The notes: generated from the letters alone by a model not told the origin. 64,000 bases of DNA from JAGWBD01 sp965220615 (GCA_965220615.1 CBDCQL010000002.1:1116001-1180000); one strand, 5' to 3'. Shown: positions 16,342 to 25,696, counted from the stretch's first letter. Program-made: numbers and translations.

Positions 16342-16386
16342 GAAGGGTACCGAGGTGAATGTTTTTATTGCCGTTTCCCTGCCAGG

Positions 16387-16395
16387 ATTGTACCA
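16387..16395 (-). promoter_or_regulatory. extended -10 promoter of smpB
   Basis: Minus-strand TGGTACAAT (TGN plus TACAAT) lies 46 bases before the smpB ATG. No clear -35. It is divergent from the kinase gene that starts at 16422. Confidence 0.45.
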
Positions 16396-16421
16396 TAGTG
16401 CAGTAACAGTATGAGGCATCC

Positions 16422-18059
16422 ATGATGACTACATCCCACTCACTGCCCCTGATTCTTTACGCAGACCAGGACCAGTTGCAATCCAGTCAACTGGAACAAA
16501 TCCTCAATCGGGAAAACTACAGGGTCCACTGTGTGGCAAATGGCGCGGACGCCCTGTCCTGTGCTCGCCGCCTGTTGCCATCGATCGCCATACTAAACGC
16601 GGAATTGCCGAGCCTGGGCGGGCTGGAAGTATTGCACCAATTGCGCAGTGACATGGCTACTGCAGGTATTCCGGTCATTATTACGAGTTCTCATCCGCGC
16701 AGGCTTGCAGCCGGGAACCTGGACACCGGACTGGAGGGGGACGACTGGGTCTACAAGCCCTTCAGTCCCCGCGAATTGCTGGCGCGAATTCAGAAGAAGC
16801 TGCAGTCCTCGCAGTTGCACACGGATTTGCAACAACGCACCGGTGAGCTTGAGGCCCTGTTGCAGGCCAGCGAACAACTTAACCGCGTCAAGTCGGTCGG
16901 CGAGTTGCTGGAACTCATGCCAAGGTTGACCCTGAAACTGCTTCCCGGCTCGCTGGTTGCCCTGGGTCGTCTTGACAGGGAAGGCAATCTCCTTTCAAGA
17001 CTGGTTTATCACCAGGGCCAGGAGGGAAGGACAAATGACCAGGCGCCGGCTTTCCTTGATTTGTTGCAAAAGACCCGGCAGTCCAGCCTGCTCAATGATG
17101 CACCGGGGTTACCACCGGGTTGGACCGGTTGCATGATCTCTGTGACCCGGCATGGTGACGACTTGCAGGCTGGTACCCTGGTCGCAAGCAGCAGGGACAG
17201 ATACAGCGAGCGGCAACTGGAACTGCTGGAAGGTATCAGCCATCAGGCCGTTTTGGCGCTCCATGACGCAAAATTACTGGAAATGATCACGCAACAAAAC
17301 CTTGAACTGGAAGAGACCGTGCGCGAGCGCAGCGCTGACCTGGAAACAGCGCAAAACATGCTTATCCGCAGCGAAAAGCTGGTGACTATCGGCCACCTGG
17401 CCGCCGGACTCGCCCATGAGATCAATAACCCGCTGCAGCCGATTCGCATCCTGCTGGATGACATGCTGGAAGACATTCGTGACGGAGTTCTGCCGGAACC
17501 TGGTGACGTCGAACGCATTCAGGAAAGCATCGACAGAATCACCAGGACGGTTGGCCAGGTGCTGGGTTTCACGCGCCGCGACAGTGAAGATTCAGTCTTT
17601 GCTTCCCTGGACCTTGAGGACTTGCTGGGAGGGGTCGTTCAACTAAACCACAAGCTCTTTCGGAAGGATGGACTGCGAATGGAAGTTAACCTGCCTCAGT
17701 TGCCAACGGTCCGTGGCAATCGCGACCAGCTTGAGCAGGTTTTCATCAATTTAATTCTAAATGCCCGGTCAGCCATGTCGCGAGGAGACTTGCTCTCCCT
17801 GTCCGCATCTGTATTCAATGACATGGTAGAGATTCGGGTGAGCGATAACGGGCAAGGCATTGCCCCGGAGCATCTGCAAGAGATATTCGAACCCTATTTT
17901 ACGACGCGGGAAGAAGGCCGTGGCCTGGGGCTGTTCATCAGCAACAGCATTGTCCAGCAGCACCGCGGGACCATTCAGGTAGAAAGCGCACCAGGTGAAG
18001 GCGCTACATTCATTGTCCGCATTCCCGTTGAGGCGGGTAACGGCGACGGGTCGTCCTAG
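16422..18059 (+). CDS. pseudo-receiver / GAF-like / histidine kinase
   Basis: 545 residues, no membrane segment, so cytosolic. Residues 8-125 are a receiver-like domain, but the phospho-accepting Asp is Asn (ILNAELP, N59), while the acidic residues D15/D17 and K112 (YKPFSPREL) remain. Residues about 145-290 resemble a GAF domain. A coiled coil (about 290-320) leads to the HisKA H-box LAHEINNPLQP (H332) and an HATPase domain with NLILNARSAM, DNGQGIAPEHL and GRGLGLFI. The kinase half looks active, and the receiver is probably a non-phosphorylated signalling or dimer module. GAGG lies five bases before the ATG. No response regulator is adjacent. Confidence 0.88.
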   Translation: MMTTSHSLPLILYADQDQLQSSQLEQILNRENYRVHCVANGADALSCARRLLPSIAILNAELPSLGGLEVLHQLRSDMATAGIPVIITSSHPRRLAAGNLDTGLEGDDWVYKPFSPRELLARIQKKLQSSQLHTDLQQRTGELEALLQASEQLNRVKSVGELLELMPRLTLKLLPGSLVALGRLDREGNLLSRLVYHQGQEGRTNDQAPAFLDLLQKTRQSSLLNDAPGLPPGWTGCMISVTRHGDDLQAGTLVASSRDRYSERQLELLEGISHQAVLALHDAKLLEMITQQNLELEETVRERSADLETAQNMLIRSEKLVTIGHLAAGLAHEINNPLQPIRILLDDMLEDIRDGVLPEPGDVERIQESIDRITRTVGQVLGFTRRDSEDSVFASLDLEDLLGGVVQLNHKLFRKDGLRMEVNLPQLPTVRGNRDQLEQVFINLILNARSAMSRGDLLSLSASVFNDMVEIRVSDNGQGIAPEHLQEIFEPYFTTREEGRGLGLFISNSIVQQHRGTIQVESAPGEGATFIVRIPVEAGNGDGSS

Positions 18060-19228
18060 CCGACCGCCTCCCAGGAGGCCTGAAACTCCGTCAGCGACAG
18101 CATTCCTTCACTCCACTCAAGCGCCCTTTGCATTGGCGCAGCAACAATTCGAAGCACCGCACCGTTGTTCTCGCAGTCCAGTACCTTGACTCCAAGCGCA
18201 GGAGCGCTGTTTTGAAGTTGCGCCGCGAAACTGGCCATCAATTCCATCGCCGTGTTCATTGTGTTACGCAACGAGCCCTGCAGACAAACACTCGCAAGGG
18301 CAACACTGCCGAATTGGGACCCTTCCAGCAATGGCGTATTGGCGGCCAGTTGCAGACCTGCCTGCGGGTACGCCGCAAGATAAAGGGAGGTGAACTCCGC
18401 AGGATCGGTCTGAATCGGGAAGGGAAAGGTAGGCACAGGAATTGGCGTTACAGTCGGCAAGGGTGCGGAAGTCGCCATCCCGGCCTCAACAGTAGCAGTG
18501 TCCGGGCCTTCGTTTTCGTCAGAGTCAGGAATCGCAGGAGCGGGTGAAATCTGCGCAGGCGTCAGGACCGGGCCAGCCCCGCTGACTTCCGGAGTCGGGG
18601 CGATTGTCGCTTCCGCCGACGCCGAATCTGCGAGGGGGCCATCTGGCTGGGTAATGCCTCCAGTCTCCGTCGCAGCTGTTCCGCCAGCAACTGACAATTC
18701 CGTCGAATCCGCCATGTCAGTGGCGGACGTTCCCACGGCCTGGGCAACTTCTGCTTGCGGAGTTGTGGTCGTTGGAGTTGTCAAATCCAGTTCGATTCCG
18801 AGATAACGCAACATCAACCAGGCACCGGCGATCAGCAGGATAACCAGCACCAGGTAACTGACAGGAGTCGAATAGTCGTCGAGGCCGCCCGGAATATTGA
18901 AAGATGGCATGCGGGGCCTGGATAATCGGGGCTGTAAATACTGCCAGCCCTGCCCACTGCCGGGTCCCTGTTCCGATGGAAAGCGGTCGTCTAGGGCGGA
19001 AAGCAGGGAACGCGCCTGCTGGTCATTGGGGTCGAGGCGCAATACCTCGTCAAGCGCTTCCCTGGCGGCGCGGGCATCCCTTACCGAATGCGCCAGGAGC
19101 CACCAGGCATCGGTGTTTTCCGGATCCTGCTCGAGCAGGGAGCGGATCAGGTTTTCCGCATCTTCAAGGTTGCCTGCTTCAATATAGGCATGAGCCTGGG
19201 CGAGAATCTGGACGCTCGATCCGCTCAT
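18056..19228 (-). CDS. TPR membrane protein with Pro/Thr/Ala-rich linker and unknown C-terminal domain
   Basis: 390 residues. Residues 1-75 hold two TPR units (AEAHAYIEAG-like start, LLEQDPENTDAWWLLAHS, LDEVLRLDPNDQQARSLL). One membrane helix is at about 128-146 (LVLVILLIAGAWLMLRY). A long Ala/Thr/Pro linker (150-280) leads to a C-terminal domain (about 290-385) with a Cys pair and no family I recognise. The TPR end is probably cytosolic and the C-terminal domain outside. It lies downstream of tRNA-Leu on the same strand and is convergent with the kinase gene (4-base overlap). Confidence 0.8.
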   Translation of the reverse strand: MSGSSVQILAQAHAYIEAGNLEDAENLIRSLLEQDPENTDAWWLLAHSVRDARAAREALDEVLRLDPNDQQARSLLSALDDRFPSEQGPGSGQGWQYLQPRLSRPRMPSFNIPGGLDDYSTPVSYLVLVILLIAGAWLMLRYLGIELDLTTPTTTTPQAEVAQAVGTSATDMADSTELSVAGGTAATETGGITQPDGPLADSASAEATIAPTPEVSGAGPVLTPAQISPAPAIPDSDENEGPDTATVEAGMATSAPLPTVTPIPVPTFPFPIQTDPAEFTSLYLAAYPQAGLQLAANTPLLEGSQFGSVALASVCLQGSLRNTMNTAMELMASFAAQLQNSAPALGVKVLDCENNGAVLRIVAAPMQRALEWSEGMLSLTEFQASWEAVG

Positions 19229-19327
19229 CCCTGCCTCCCCGGAGTCCTAAAGGTGCAGGTTCCCGGCTTCGGGAGATCGCCCATCTGCGTGGCAGTCCAC
19301 GGCGCGGGTCAAAACGTGCCCGACATG

Positions 19328-19409
19328 TGCCCCGGAGAGGATTTGAACCTCCACCCCCGAAAGGACACAGCCCTCAACCGTGCGCGTCTGCCTGTTCCGC
19401 CACCGGGGC
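19328..19409 (-). tRNA. tRNA-Leu (anticodon GAG)
   Basis: An 82-base class II tRNA. The acceptor stem GCCCCGG pairs with CCGGGGC. The anticodon stem CACGG/CTGTG encloses loop TTGAGGG with anticodon GAG (19375-19373), a long variable arm follows, and the T-arm loop is TTCAAAT. The discriminator is A, and CCA is not encoded. It decodes CUC/CUU. A strong promoter lies 11 bases upstream. Confidence 0.95.
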
Positions 19410-19419
19410 AATCCGCACA

Positions 19420-19447
19420 AGTATAGCGTCGGCCCCTTTACTGTCAA
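19420..19447 (-). promoter_or_regulatory. promoter of tRNA-Leu
   Basis: TTGACA (19447-19442), a 16-base spacer, TATACT (19425-19420). Transcription would start 3-5 bases before the mature tRNA 5' end. Confidence 0.75.
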
Positions 19448-19474
19448 TGCCATGCTACCAGGGCGAGCAATTTG

Positions 19475-19483
19475 TGATACACT
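19475..19483 (+). promoter_or_regulatory. possible extended -10 promoter of plsX
   Basis: TGATACACT (TGN plus TACACT) lies 25 bases before the plsX ATG, with no clear -35. It is divergent from the tRNA-Leu promoter. Confidence 0.4.
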
Positions 19484-19507
19484 CCGCGGCGACCTGCAGG
19501 AGAAGGT

Positions 19508-20509
19508 ATGCGCATAGCTGTTGACGCCATGGGTAGCGACAATTGCCCTGTCCCGGATGTAACCGGCGCTGTAATGGCCGCCAGTGAAAACAACCTTGGC
19601 ATTGTACTCGTTGGCGATGACGGGCGTATCCGTGAAGCACTGGACAAGCACCGGGTCAATGGCCTGCCAATCGAGATTTGCCACAGTTCCCAGGCTGTCA
19701 CCATGACGGACCGGCCCGCAGTCGTCAGCAAGGGCAAGCCCGACTCTTCCATGCACGTGGGCATGCGAATGGTCAGGGACGGGCAGGCCGATGCATTTGT
19801 CAGTATGGGCAACACCGGCGCCGCCCTCACCATTGCGACGCTGTTTACCCTGCGACGGATTTCCGGCGTCAAACGCCCGGCAGTGAGCGGTATCTTCCCA
19901 ATCGGGAACAAGATCGTCATTTTGCTGGATATCGGAGCAAACACCAATTCCAGACCCGAATGGCTTCTGCAATTCGCCCAGATGGGACAAATCTACGCGC
20001 AAAATGTACTCAATATTCCATTACCCCACGTCGGTCTGATTTCAAACGGCGAGGAAGAAGGCAAGGGCGACGACCTGGTGCGCCAGACGGACCCACTGCT
20101 GCGCAACAGCGGACTCAACTATGTTGGTAACATCGAGCCGAAGGACGTGTTTGGAGGGAAGGTGGACGTCGTTATCAGCGACGGTTTTCTTGGCAACATG
20201 CTGGTCAAGACCTTTGAGTCCACTTCCCGTTACGTAACACGGCTGATCCATGAGGAGATCCGTTCTGACCCGCTGTCCCTGCTTGCGGGCGCCATCCTTC
20301 AGCCGGCCTTCAGACGGGTCAAACGCCGGGCAGACACCTTTGAGGTGGGCGGTGCGCCACTACTGGGCGTCAATGGTGTGGTTATAATCGGGCATGGTCG
20401 ATCCAATGCCAGAGCGGTCTGCAATGCGATTAGGCAGGCGGCTCGCGCAGTGGAGGGAAACGTCATTGAGGCTATACGCTCTGGCGTACAGACCCATCCT
20501 GTTGGTTAG
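19508..20509 (+). CDS. plsX: phosphate acyltransferase PlsX
   Basis: 333 residues, normal length. It converts acyl-ACP to acyl-phosphate, the first step of phospholipid synthesis by the PlsX/PlsY route. Motifs: MRIAVDAMGSDNCP, FVSMGNTGAAL, LLDIGANTNSRPE, VGLISNGEEEGKG, NIEPKDVFGGKVDVVISDGF and GGAPLLGVNGVVIIGHGRS. GGAGAAGG precedes the ATG. It leads a run of plsX, fabF, trmFO and hflX; fabF is 21 bases away. Confidence 0.97.
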   Translation: MRIAVDAMGSDNCPVPDVTGAVMAASENNLGIVLVGDDGRIREALDKHRVNGLPIEICHSSQAVTMTDRPAVVSKGKPDSSMHVGMRMVRDGQADAFVSMGNTGAALTIATLFTLRRISGVKRPAVSGIFPIGNKIVILLDIGANTNSRPEWLLQFAQMGQIYAQNVLNIPLPHVGLISNGEEEGKGDDLVRQTDPLLRNSGLNYVGNIEPKDVFGGKVDVVISDGFLGNMLVKTFESTSRYVTRLIHEEIRSDPLSLLAGAILQPAFRRVKRRADTFEVGGAPLLGVNGVVIIGHGRSNARAVCNAIRQAARAVEGNVIEAIRSGVQTHPVG

Positions 20510-20530
20510 CTGGACAGGAGCCTGGCTATC

Positions 20531-21793
20531 ATGGACTTGTTGCGAAACGGACGTCCCCGGGTCGTCGTCACCGGGCTGGGCGCAGTAACTGCACTGGGCA
20601 ATGCGCGATCGTTGTGGGAAGGTTTGAAGGCGGGCCGTTCCGGAATTCGGCGGTTGGAAACGATCGAAACGGACCACGTGCCGGTCAAGATTGGCGGTGA
20701 GGTGCGGAAATTCGACCCTACCGGATTCATAGAGCGCAAGGAAGCCAGGCGCATGGGTCGCGCCTCCCAGTTCGCTGTGGCTGCCTCGAAAATGGCGATC
20801 GACGATGCGGGCCTGAGCATTGAAGACATAGAGGCCCAGGGAGAAAAGGTCGGGGTGGTCATGGGCACGTCGCTTGGCGCCCATGAGATGGCGGAAACCA
20901 GCACCTGGCGTTACAAGACCAGCGGTTACCGCAAACCCAATCCCCTGTCGCTGATCAATTCCCTGCCCAACATGCCGGCCCACTACGTCAGTCGCTTTCT
21001 CCGTGCCCTGGGGCCGCTCAATGCCCCGTCCACGGCCTGCGCCGCCGGCACCCAGGCCGTCGGCGATGCGAGTGAACTCATTCGCAACGGACGGTCCGAC
21101 GTGACAATTGCCGGCGGCGTTGAGGCCGTGTTGCAGGACTATGCCCTGGCCGGCTTTGAGGCCATGCAGGCCCTCGCAGCCGGCTACAATGACAATCCGG
21201 AAGAAGCCAGTCAGCCCTTTGACCTCAATCGTTCCGGCTTTGTCTTCAGCGAGGGCTGTGGCGTCCTCATCCTGGAGAGCCTTGCCCACGCGCTGCGTCG
21301 TGGGGCCCGCATCTACGCGGAGATTCTGGGGCATGCTTCATCTTCGGATGCCTACCACATTGCCGCGCTGGACCCTGAAGGGGGCGGCGCCATCCGCTCC
21401 ATGCAATGGGCGCTGGACGATGCCCACGTCGACCCCTCCGAGTTGCAATACGTCAACGCCCACGGCACGTCAACCCAGGCCAACGACAAGATGGAAACTC
21501 TGGCGATTCATCGTATCTTTGGGCACCATGCCCCCAATCTGGCGGTGTCTTCAACCAAAAGCATGATGGGACACGCACTGGGCGGTTCCGGCGCCATAGA
21601 GGCCATTGCCAGCGCCATGTCCCTGTTTGAACGCGTGTTGCACCCGACCATCAATTACCAGACGCCGGACCCTGAATGCGACCTGGACTACGTTCCCAAC
21701 GAAGCCCGCGACGTCCCCGATCTGCACATGCTGATGTCCAACAGCTTTGGTCTGGGCGGTCAGAATGCCTCGATCGTGATGGCGCGCTTCTGA
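20531..21793 (+). CDS. fabF: beta-ketoacyl-ACP synthase II
   Basis: 420 residues, normal for FabF. It condenses acyl-ACP with malonyl-ACP in fatty-acid elongation. The Cys-His-His triad is complete: C170 in PSTACAAGTQA, His in NAHGTSTQAND and His in KSMMGHALGGSGA. AGGAG lies upstream of the ATG. It is next to plsX, and acpP is elsewhere in the window (38858-39100), unlike the usual fab cluster. Confidence 0.95.
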   Translation: MDLLRNGRPRVVVTGLGAVTALGNARSLWEGLKAGRSGIRRLETIETDHVPVKIGGEVRKFDPTGFIERKEARRMGRASQFAVAASKMAIDDAGLSIEDIEAQGEKVGVVMGTSLGAHEMAETSTWRYKTSGYRKPNPLSLINSLPNMPAHYVSRFLRALGPLNAPSTACAAGTQAVGDASELIRNGRSDVTIAGGVEAVLQDYALAGFEAMQALAAGYNDNPEEASQPFDLNRSGFVFSEGCGVLILESLAHALRRGARIYAEILGHASSSDAYHIAALDPEGGGAIRSMQWALDDAHVDPSELQYVNAHGTSTQANDKMETLAIHRIFGHHAPNLAVSSTKSMMGHALGGSGAIEAIASAMSLFERVLHPTINYQTPDPECDLDYVPNEARDVPDLHMLMSNSFGLGGQNASIVMARF

Positions 21794-21828
21794 CCAGACG
21801 GTGTCTTCTCCTGGCCGGACCGGGACAC

Positions 21829-21845
21829 CTGTTTCGGTGAAACAG
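21829..21845 (+). terminator. hairpin after fabF
   Basis: Perfect 7-bp inverted repeat CTGTTTC-GGT-GAAACAG in the 131-base gap between fabF and trmFO. It is followed by TTCCATTCCC rather than a T-run, so termination would be weak. Confidence 0.35.
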
Positions 21846-21924
21846 TTCCATTCCCTGCCAGTTCAGTTGAGGGCCACGTTTCGTCCTGTCTGCCTGATGC
21901 AACCAAAGGCGATGGAATCACCTC

Positions 21925-23289
21925 ATGAATGATTCGGCCCTTGTGATTGGTGGCGGGCTGGCAGGCAGCGAGGCAGCCTGGCAACTGGCGCAACGGGGCG
22001 TTGAAGTCACGCTCTATGAAATGCGACCGAGACAGCGTACGGGAGCGCACGTCAGCGATCGACTGGCCGAACTGGTCTGCAGCAATTCACTCGGCTCGCG
22101 TCTGGTGGATCGGGCTTCCGGTCTGCTGCAGGCGGAAACGCGACGTATGGGTTCCCTGCTGCTGGATTGCGCCGGTCGTTCAGCCGTCCCGGCAGGCGGC
22201 GCTCTGGCCGTCGATCGTGAGGCCTTTGCCGAACAGGTCACTGCGGCGATCAGCCGGCATCCCGCCATTCAGATTGTGCGGGAGGAAGTAAGGGAGATAC
22301 CGGAGGGCCCGGCCATCCTCGCCACCGGTCCGCTCACCTCCCCTTCGCTGACCCAATCGCTCGCGGAGCTGGCCGGCGAGGAACACCTGTACTTTTACGA
22401 CGCCATCTCCCCGATCGTTCAGGCAGAGAGCATTGACATGGGGATCGCATTTCGCGCCAGCCGCCGGGAGAGCGATGACAAGGGGCAAGGTGATTACATC
22501 AATTGCCCGCTCAGCGAAAGTGAGTATCGGCGATTTGTCAACGCATTGCTGGAGGCCGAACGAATTAAATTGCGTGAATTCGAGTGTGAGGACCCGCAAT
22601 TCTTCGAGCGCTGTGTCCCCATCGAACACCTTGCCGAACGGGGGCCGGAAACGCTTGCCTTCGGGCCGATGCGTCCCGTCGGATTGCGCGACCCCCGAAC
22701 AGGACGGCGTCCTCACGCAGTCGTGCAATTGCGGCAGGACAACCTCGCCGGCAGCCTGTACAACATCGTCGGCTTCCAGACAAACATCCGCTGGGGCGCG
22801 CAGAAGGAGATATTTCGCATGATTCCAGGCCTGGCAGATGCAGAGTTTGTTCGCATGGGCCAGATGCACCGCAACACCTTTCTCAACGCCCCTGCCCTGC
22901 TCAACGCCGGCCTTGATCTGCGCGCGCGACCGAAGTTGTTCATCGCGGGTCAATTGACGGGCGTGGAGGGCTACGTAGGGAACATCGTTACAGGTCTGAT
23001 TGCTGCGATCAACCTGGGGAGAACACTGTGTGGGCGAGAGCCATGGATACCTCCCCGTACCACAATGACCGGTTCCCTGCTACACTACGTGTCTCATGCG
23101 GACCCGCAGGAATTCCAGCCCATGAAAGCGAATTTCGGCATTCTGCCACCCTTGCAGACCCGTATCCGGCGCAAGCGTGAGCGCTATCAGGCCTACGCCT
23201 CGCGGGCGTTGCGCGACCTGGAGACTGGCTTGCAGACGCTGGAAGACCCCGCGCTGATGACCGCTGAATGTGTGCCGGCACGAAACTGA
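21925..23289 (+). CDS. trmFO: methylenetetrahydrofolate--tRNA-(uracil-5-)-methyltransferase TrmFO
   Basis: 454 residues, normal length. A folate- and FAD-dependent enzyme that makes ribothymidine-54 in tRNA. The dinucleotide-binding motif is VIGGGLAGSEAAWQLAQRGV; other motifs are LVCSNSLGS, FYDAISPIV, YINCPLSESEY, LRQDNLAGSLYNIVGFQT and GQLTGVEGYVGNIVTGL. The 131 bases before it hold only the fabF hairpin. Confidence 0.96.
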   Translation: MNDSALVIGGGLAGSEAAWQLAQRGVEVTLYEMRPRQRTGAHVSDRLAELVCSNSLGSRLVDRASGLLQAETRRMGSLLLDCAGRSAVPAGGALAVDREAFAEQVTAAISRHPAIQIVREEVREIPEGPAILATGPLTSPSLTQSLAELAGEEHLYFYDAISPIVQAESIDMGIAFRASRRESDDKGQGDYINCPLSESEYRRFVNALLEAERIKLREFECEDPQFFERCVPIEHLAERGPETLAFGPMRPVGLRDPRTGRRPHAVVQLRQDNLAGSLYNIVGFQTNIRWGAQKEIFRMIPGLADAEFVRMGQMHRNTFLNAPALLNAGLDLRARPKLFIAGQLTGVEGYVGNIVTGLIAAINLGRTLCGREPWIPPRTTMTGSLLHYVSHADPQEFQPMKANFGILPPLQTRIRRKRERYQAYASRALRDLETGLQTLEDPALMTAECVPARN

Positions 23290-23299
23290 ACTATCAACA

Positions 23300-24622
23300 G
23301 TGAACGACTACCGCTACGACGACAAAGAACACAGGGAAAGAGCCATTTTGGTGGGCGCGGCCATCAAGGGCAGTCACCCACTGCTGGGCCTTGACGATTC
23401 GCTTGACGAACTGGCGCTGCTGGCAGACACGGCCGGCATGACCGTTTGTGGCAGGGCCAGCCAGCAGGTGGAGCGTATTGATCCGGCAACCTGGATTGGC
23501 TCCGGCAAGGTGGACGAAGTCTGTTCCCTGATCGATGAATCCGATGCCCAGGTCGTGGTCTTTGACGACGAACTGTCGCCGCGTCACCAGCGCGAACTGG
23601 AAAAGCGCTTCGGCGAAGACGTCAAGTTGCTGGACCGTTCGGCATTGATTCTGGACATTTTTGCCCAGCACGCCAGCACGCGCGAAGGCGCGCTGCAGGT
23701 TGAACTGGCCCAGTACGAATACCGCCTGCCGCGTTTGACCAGGCAGTGGACGCATCTGGCCCGTCAGGCCGGGGGCGGCGCGGCGCGGGGCGGCGCCGGG
23801 GGCGTTGGACTGCGTGGACCGGGCGAGACCCAGCTGGAAGTGGACCGCCGCGAAATCGGACGCAAGATCCGCAAACTGAAACAGGATCTGACCCAGGTTC
23901 GGGCTCACAGGGGCCGCTATCGTTCACGTCGTACGCGAGGCAACATTCCTGTGGTCGCACTGGTCGGTTATACCAACGCCGGCAAGTCCACACTCTTCCG
24001 CGCCCTGACCGAATCCAGCGTTTATGTCGCCGACCAGCTTTTTGCGACCCTCGACCCCACCACGCGCAAGACTCCGCTGCCTTCCGGCCGCGAAATCCTG
24101 TTGACGGACACGGTGGGATTCATCCAGAAGTTACCCACGACGTTGATTGAGGCCTTTCAGGCCACGCTTGAGGAAGTGCTGGATGCCGACATGGCCCTGC
24201 ACGTCGTGGACGCATCGCATCCCAACGCGCTGCAGCACATTGAGGCAGTGGAGGATACGCTGGCCGCCATAGACATGCCCCGCGTGCCTCATCTTCTGGT
24301 CTGGAACAAGCTGGATCTGGTCGATGGTGAACCGGAACTGCCACAGCATCAGGGAAGCCTCTATGCCGACGTGGCCCCGGTTTCGGCTCTCAAGGGAACG
24401 GGGCTGGACACCTTGCTCGAGCGGGTTGAGAGTTTGCTGGCGCAGGGCGAACATGAGGTCCGGCTGCATTTGCCCTGGGATCGCGGGGACCTGATTTCGG
24501 CCCTCTATGATTCTGCAACCCTGGCCCAGGTGGAGCACAGGGCCGACGGCGTGTTGGTGACGGCTTCCCTGTCCGCCAGCCTGTACGACCGCTACAGAGA
24601 GTTTCTCGTCGCGACGCCATGA
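23300..24622 (+). CDS. hflX: ribosome-associated GTPase HflX
   Basis: About 440 residues. It splits stalled or idle ribosomes. The N-terminal HflX domain (to about 185) contains WIGSGKVDEV, DRSALILDIFAQHASTREG and the Gly-rich loop GGGAARGGAGGVGLRGPGET. The GTPase domain follows with VGYTNAGKSTLF (G1), DTVGFIQKLP (G3) and NKLD (G4). The start is uncertain: GTG at 23300 is ten bases after the trmFO stop, and an in-frame GTG at 23270 lies inside trmFO; neither has a strong ribosome-binding site. The stop overlaps the next start (ATGA). Confidence 0.94.
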   Translation: MNDYRYDDKEHRERAILVGAAIKGSHPLLGLDDSLDELALLADTAGMTVCGRASQQVERIDPATWIGSGKVDEVCSLIDESDAQVVVFDDELSPRHQRELEKRFGEDVKLLDRSALILDIFAQHASTREGALQVELAQYEYRLPRLTRQWTHLARQAGGGAARGGAGGVGLRGPGETQLEVDRREIGRKIRKLKQDLTQVRAHRGRYRSRRTRGNIPVVALVGYTNAGKSTLFRALTESSVYVADQLFATLDPTTRKTPLPSGREILLTDTVGFIQKLPTTLIEAFQATLEEVLDADMALHVVDASHPNALQHIEAVEDTLAAIDMPRVPHLLVWNKLDLVDGEPELPQHQGSLYADVAPVSALKGTGLDTLLERVESLLAQGEHEVRLHLPWDRGDLISALYDSATLAQVEHRADGVLVTASLSASLYDRYREFLVATP

Positions 24623-25680
24623 GCGTTGGCCATTGCACCCGCCTTCTGCGTTCTCCGGCAGACATGCAGGAGACCGTGGCCCTGCAACAGCAGATCTGGA
24701 ACTCGCCCGCCGTCGAGGTCATGCCGGTGCACGCCTTGCTCGCCACGTCAAAGAATGGCGGGCAGGTACTGGGCGCCTTCGTCGATGGCGCCCTCGTCGG
24801 CATGACGGTCGGGATGCCCGCCTGGCGCGATGGCCAACGTTTTCTGCTTTCCCACATGGCCGGCGTCCACCCGCGTTATCAGGGCAGCGGCATTGGCACC
24901 GCCCTCAAATTGCGCCAAAGGGAACTGGCCCGCAGAGCCGGTTACCGCAGCATCCGCTGGACCTTTGATCCCCTGCAACGCGGCAATGCCAATTTTAATT
25001 TTTGCTTGCCGGGAGTCAGTTCCGCGCGTTATTACGTGGACTACTACGGCGAAATGGAAGACGGAATCAATGCCGGTCTGCCCAGCGACCGGCTCGAAGC
25101 CCACTGGCCCGCCCGCGGCAAACGCGGACGAAAGTCACCGCCGCCGCCCTCTCCTGACCAGCTATTGCTGGGCTTCAACAATGAGGGCCAGCCCCAATCC
25201 AGGGCTTCCAGTGACAATGAGGACGTTACCGGCATCGAGATTCCTGCGTCACTTGCTGTGCTGAAACAGAAAGACCCTTCGCTGGCTCTTGACTGGCGTC
25301 TGGCCGTGCGGGAAGCCTTTGTCGCGGCCTTTGGCCGTGGATTCCGGGCCGTGGACTTCACTCTTGTAGGAGAAAAGCCCGTTTATGTGCTGGCGCCGCC
25401 GCAACCCTGGTTCCTGTACGTGTTGGAATGCAGCGACGGGTCACTGTATACCGGCATCAGCGTGGACGTGCATCGCCGCCTGGGTCAGCATCAGGCCGGT
25501 GTGGGAGCTGTCTATACCGCCATGCGCCGTCCCCTGCGCCTGCTGGCCAGTTGGCGTTATGGCGAACAGGGGGCAGCCCGTCGGGCGGAATACGGTTTCA
25601 AACAACTGTCTCGATCCGCCAAACTCGACCAGATAGCGTCTGCGACCACCTGGCAGGACGGAAAACGTCAGCGTCTGTAA
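24619..25680 (+). CDS. fusion of a GNAT acetyltransferase-like domain and a GIY-YIG endonuclease domain
   Basis: 353 residues. Residues 1-175 are a GNAT-type domain of the predicted-acetyltransferase kind (COG3375-like). The acetyl-CoA loop is HPRYQGSGIGTALKLRQRE, followed by IRWTFDPLQRGNANFNF and DYYGEMEDGINAGLPSDRLE. After a Pro-rich linker, residues 264-335 form a small UPF0213/YhbQ-like GIY-YIG domain with the catalytic set Y267, Y277, R286/R287, H291 and metal ligand E324. Substrates are unknown for both halves. It is translationally coupled to hflX (ATGA). I see no frameshift at the junction, so the fusion reads as real. Confidence 0.87.
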   Translation: MSVGHCTRLLRSPADMQETVALQQQIWNSPAVEVMPVHALLATSKNGGQVLGAFVDGALVGMTVGMPAWRDGQRFLLSHMAGVHPRYQGSGIGTALKLRQRELARRAGYRSIRWTFDPLQRGNANFNFCLPGVSSARYYVDYYGEMEDGINAGLPSDRLEAHWPARGKRGRKSPPPPSPDQLLLGFNNEGQPQSRASSDNEDVTGIEIPASLAVLKQKDPSLALDWRLAVREAFVAAFGRGFRAVDFTLVGEKPVYVLAPPQPWFLYVLECSDGSLYTGISVDVHRRLGQHQAGVGAVYTAMRRPLRLLASWRYGEQGAARRAEYGFKQLSRSAKLDQIASATTWQDGKRQRL

Positions 25681-25696
25681 GGCGTTTGCCCGCTTG

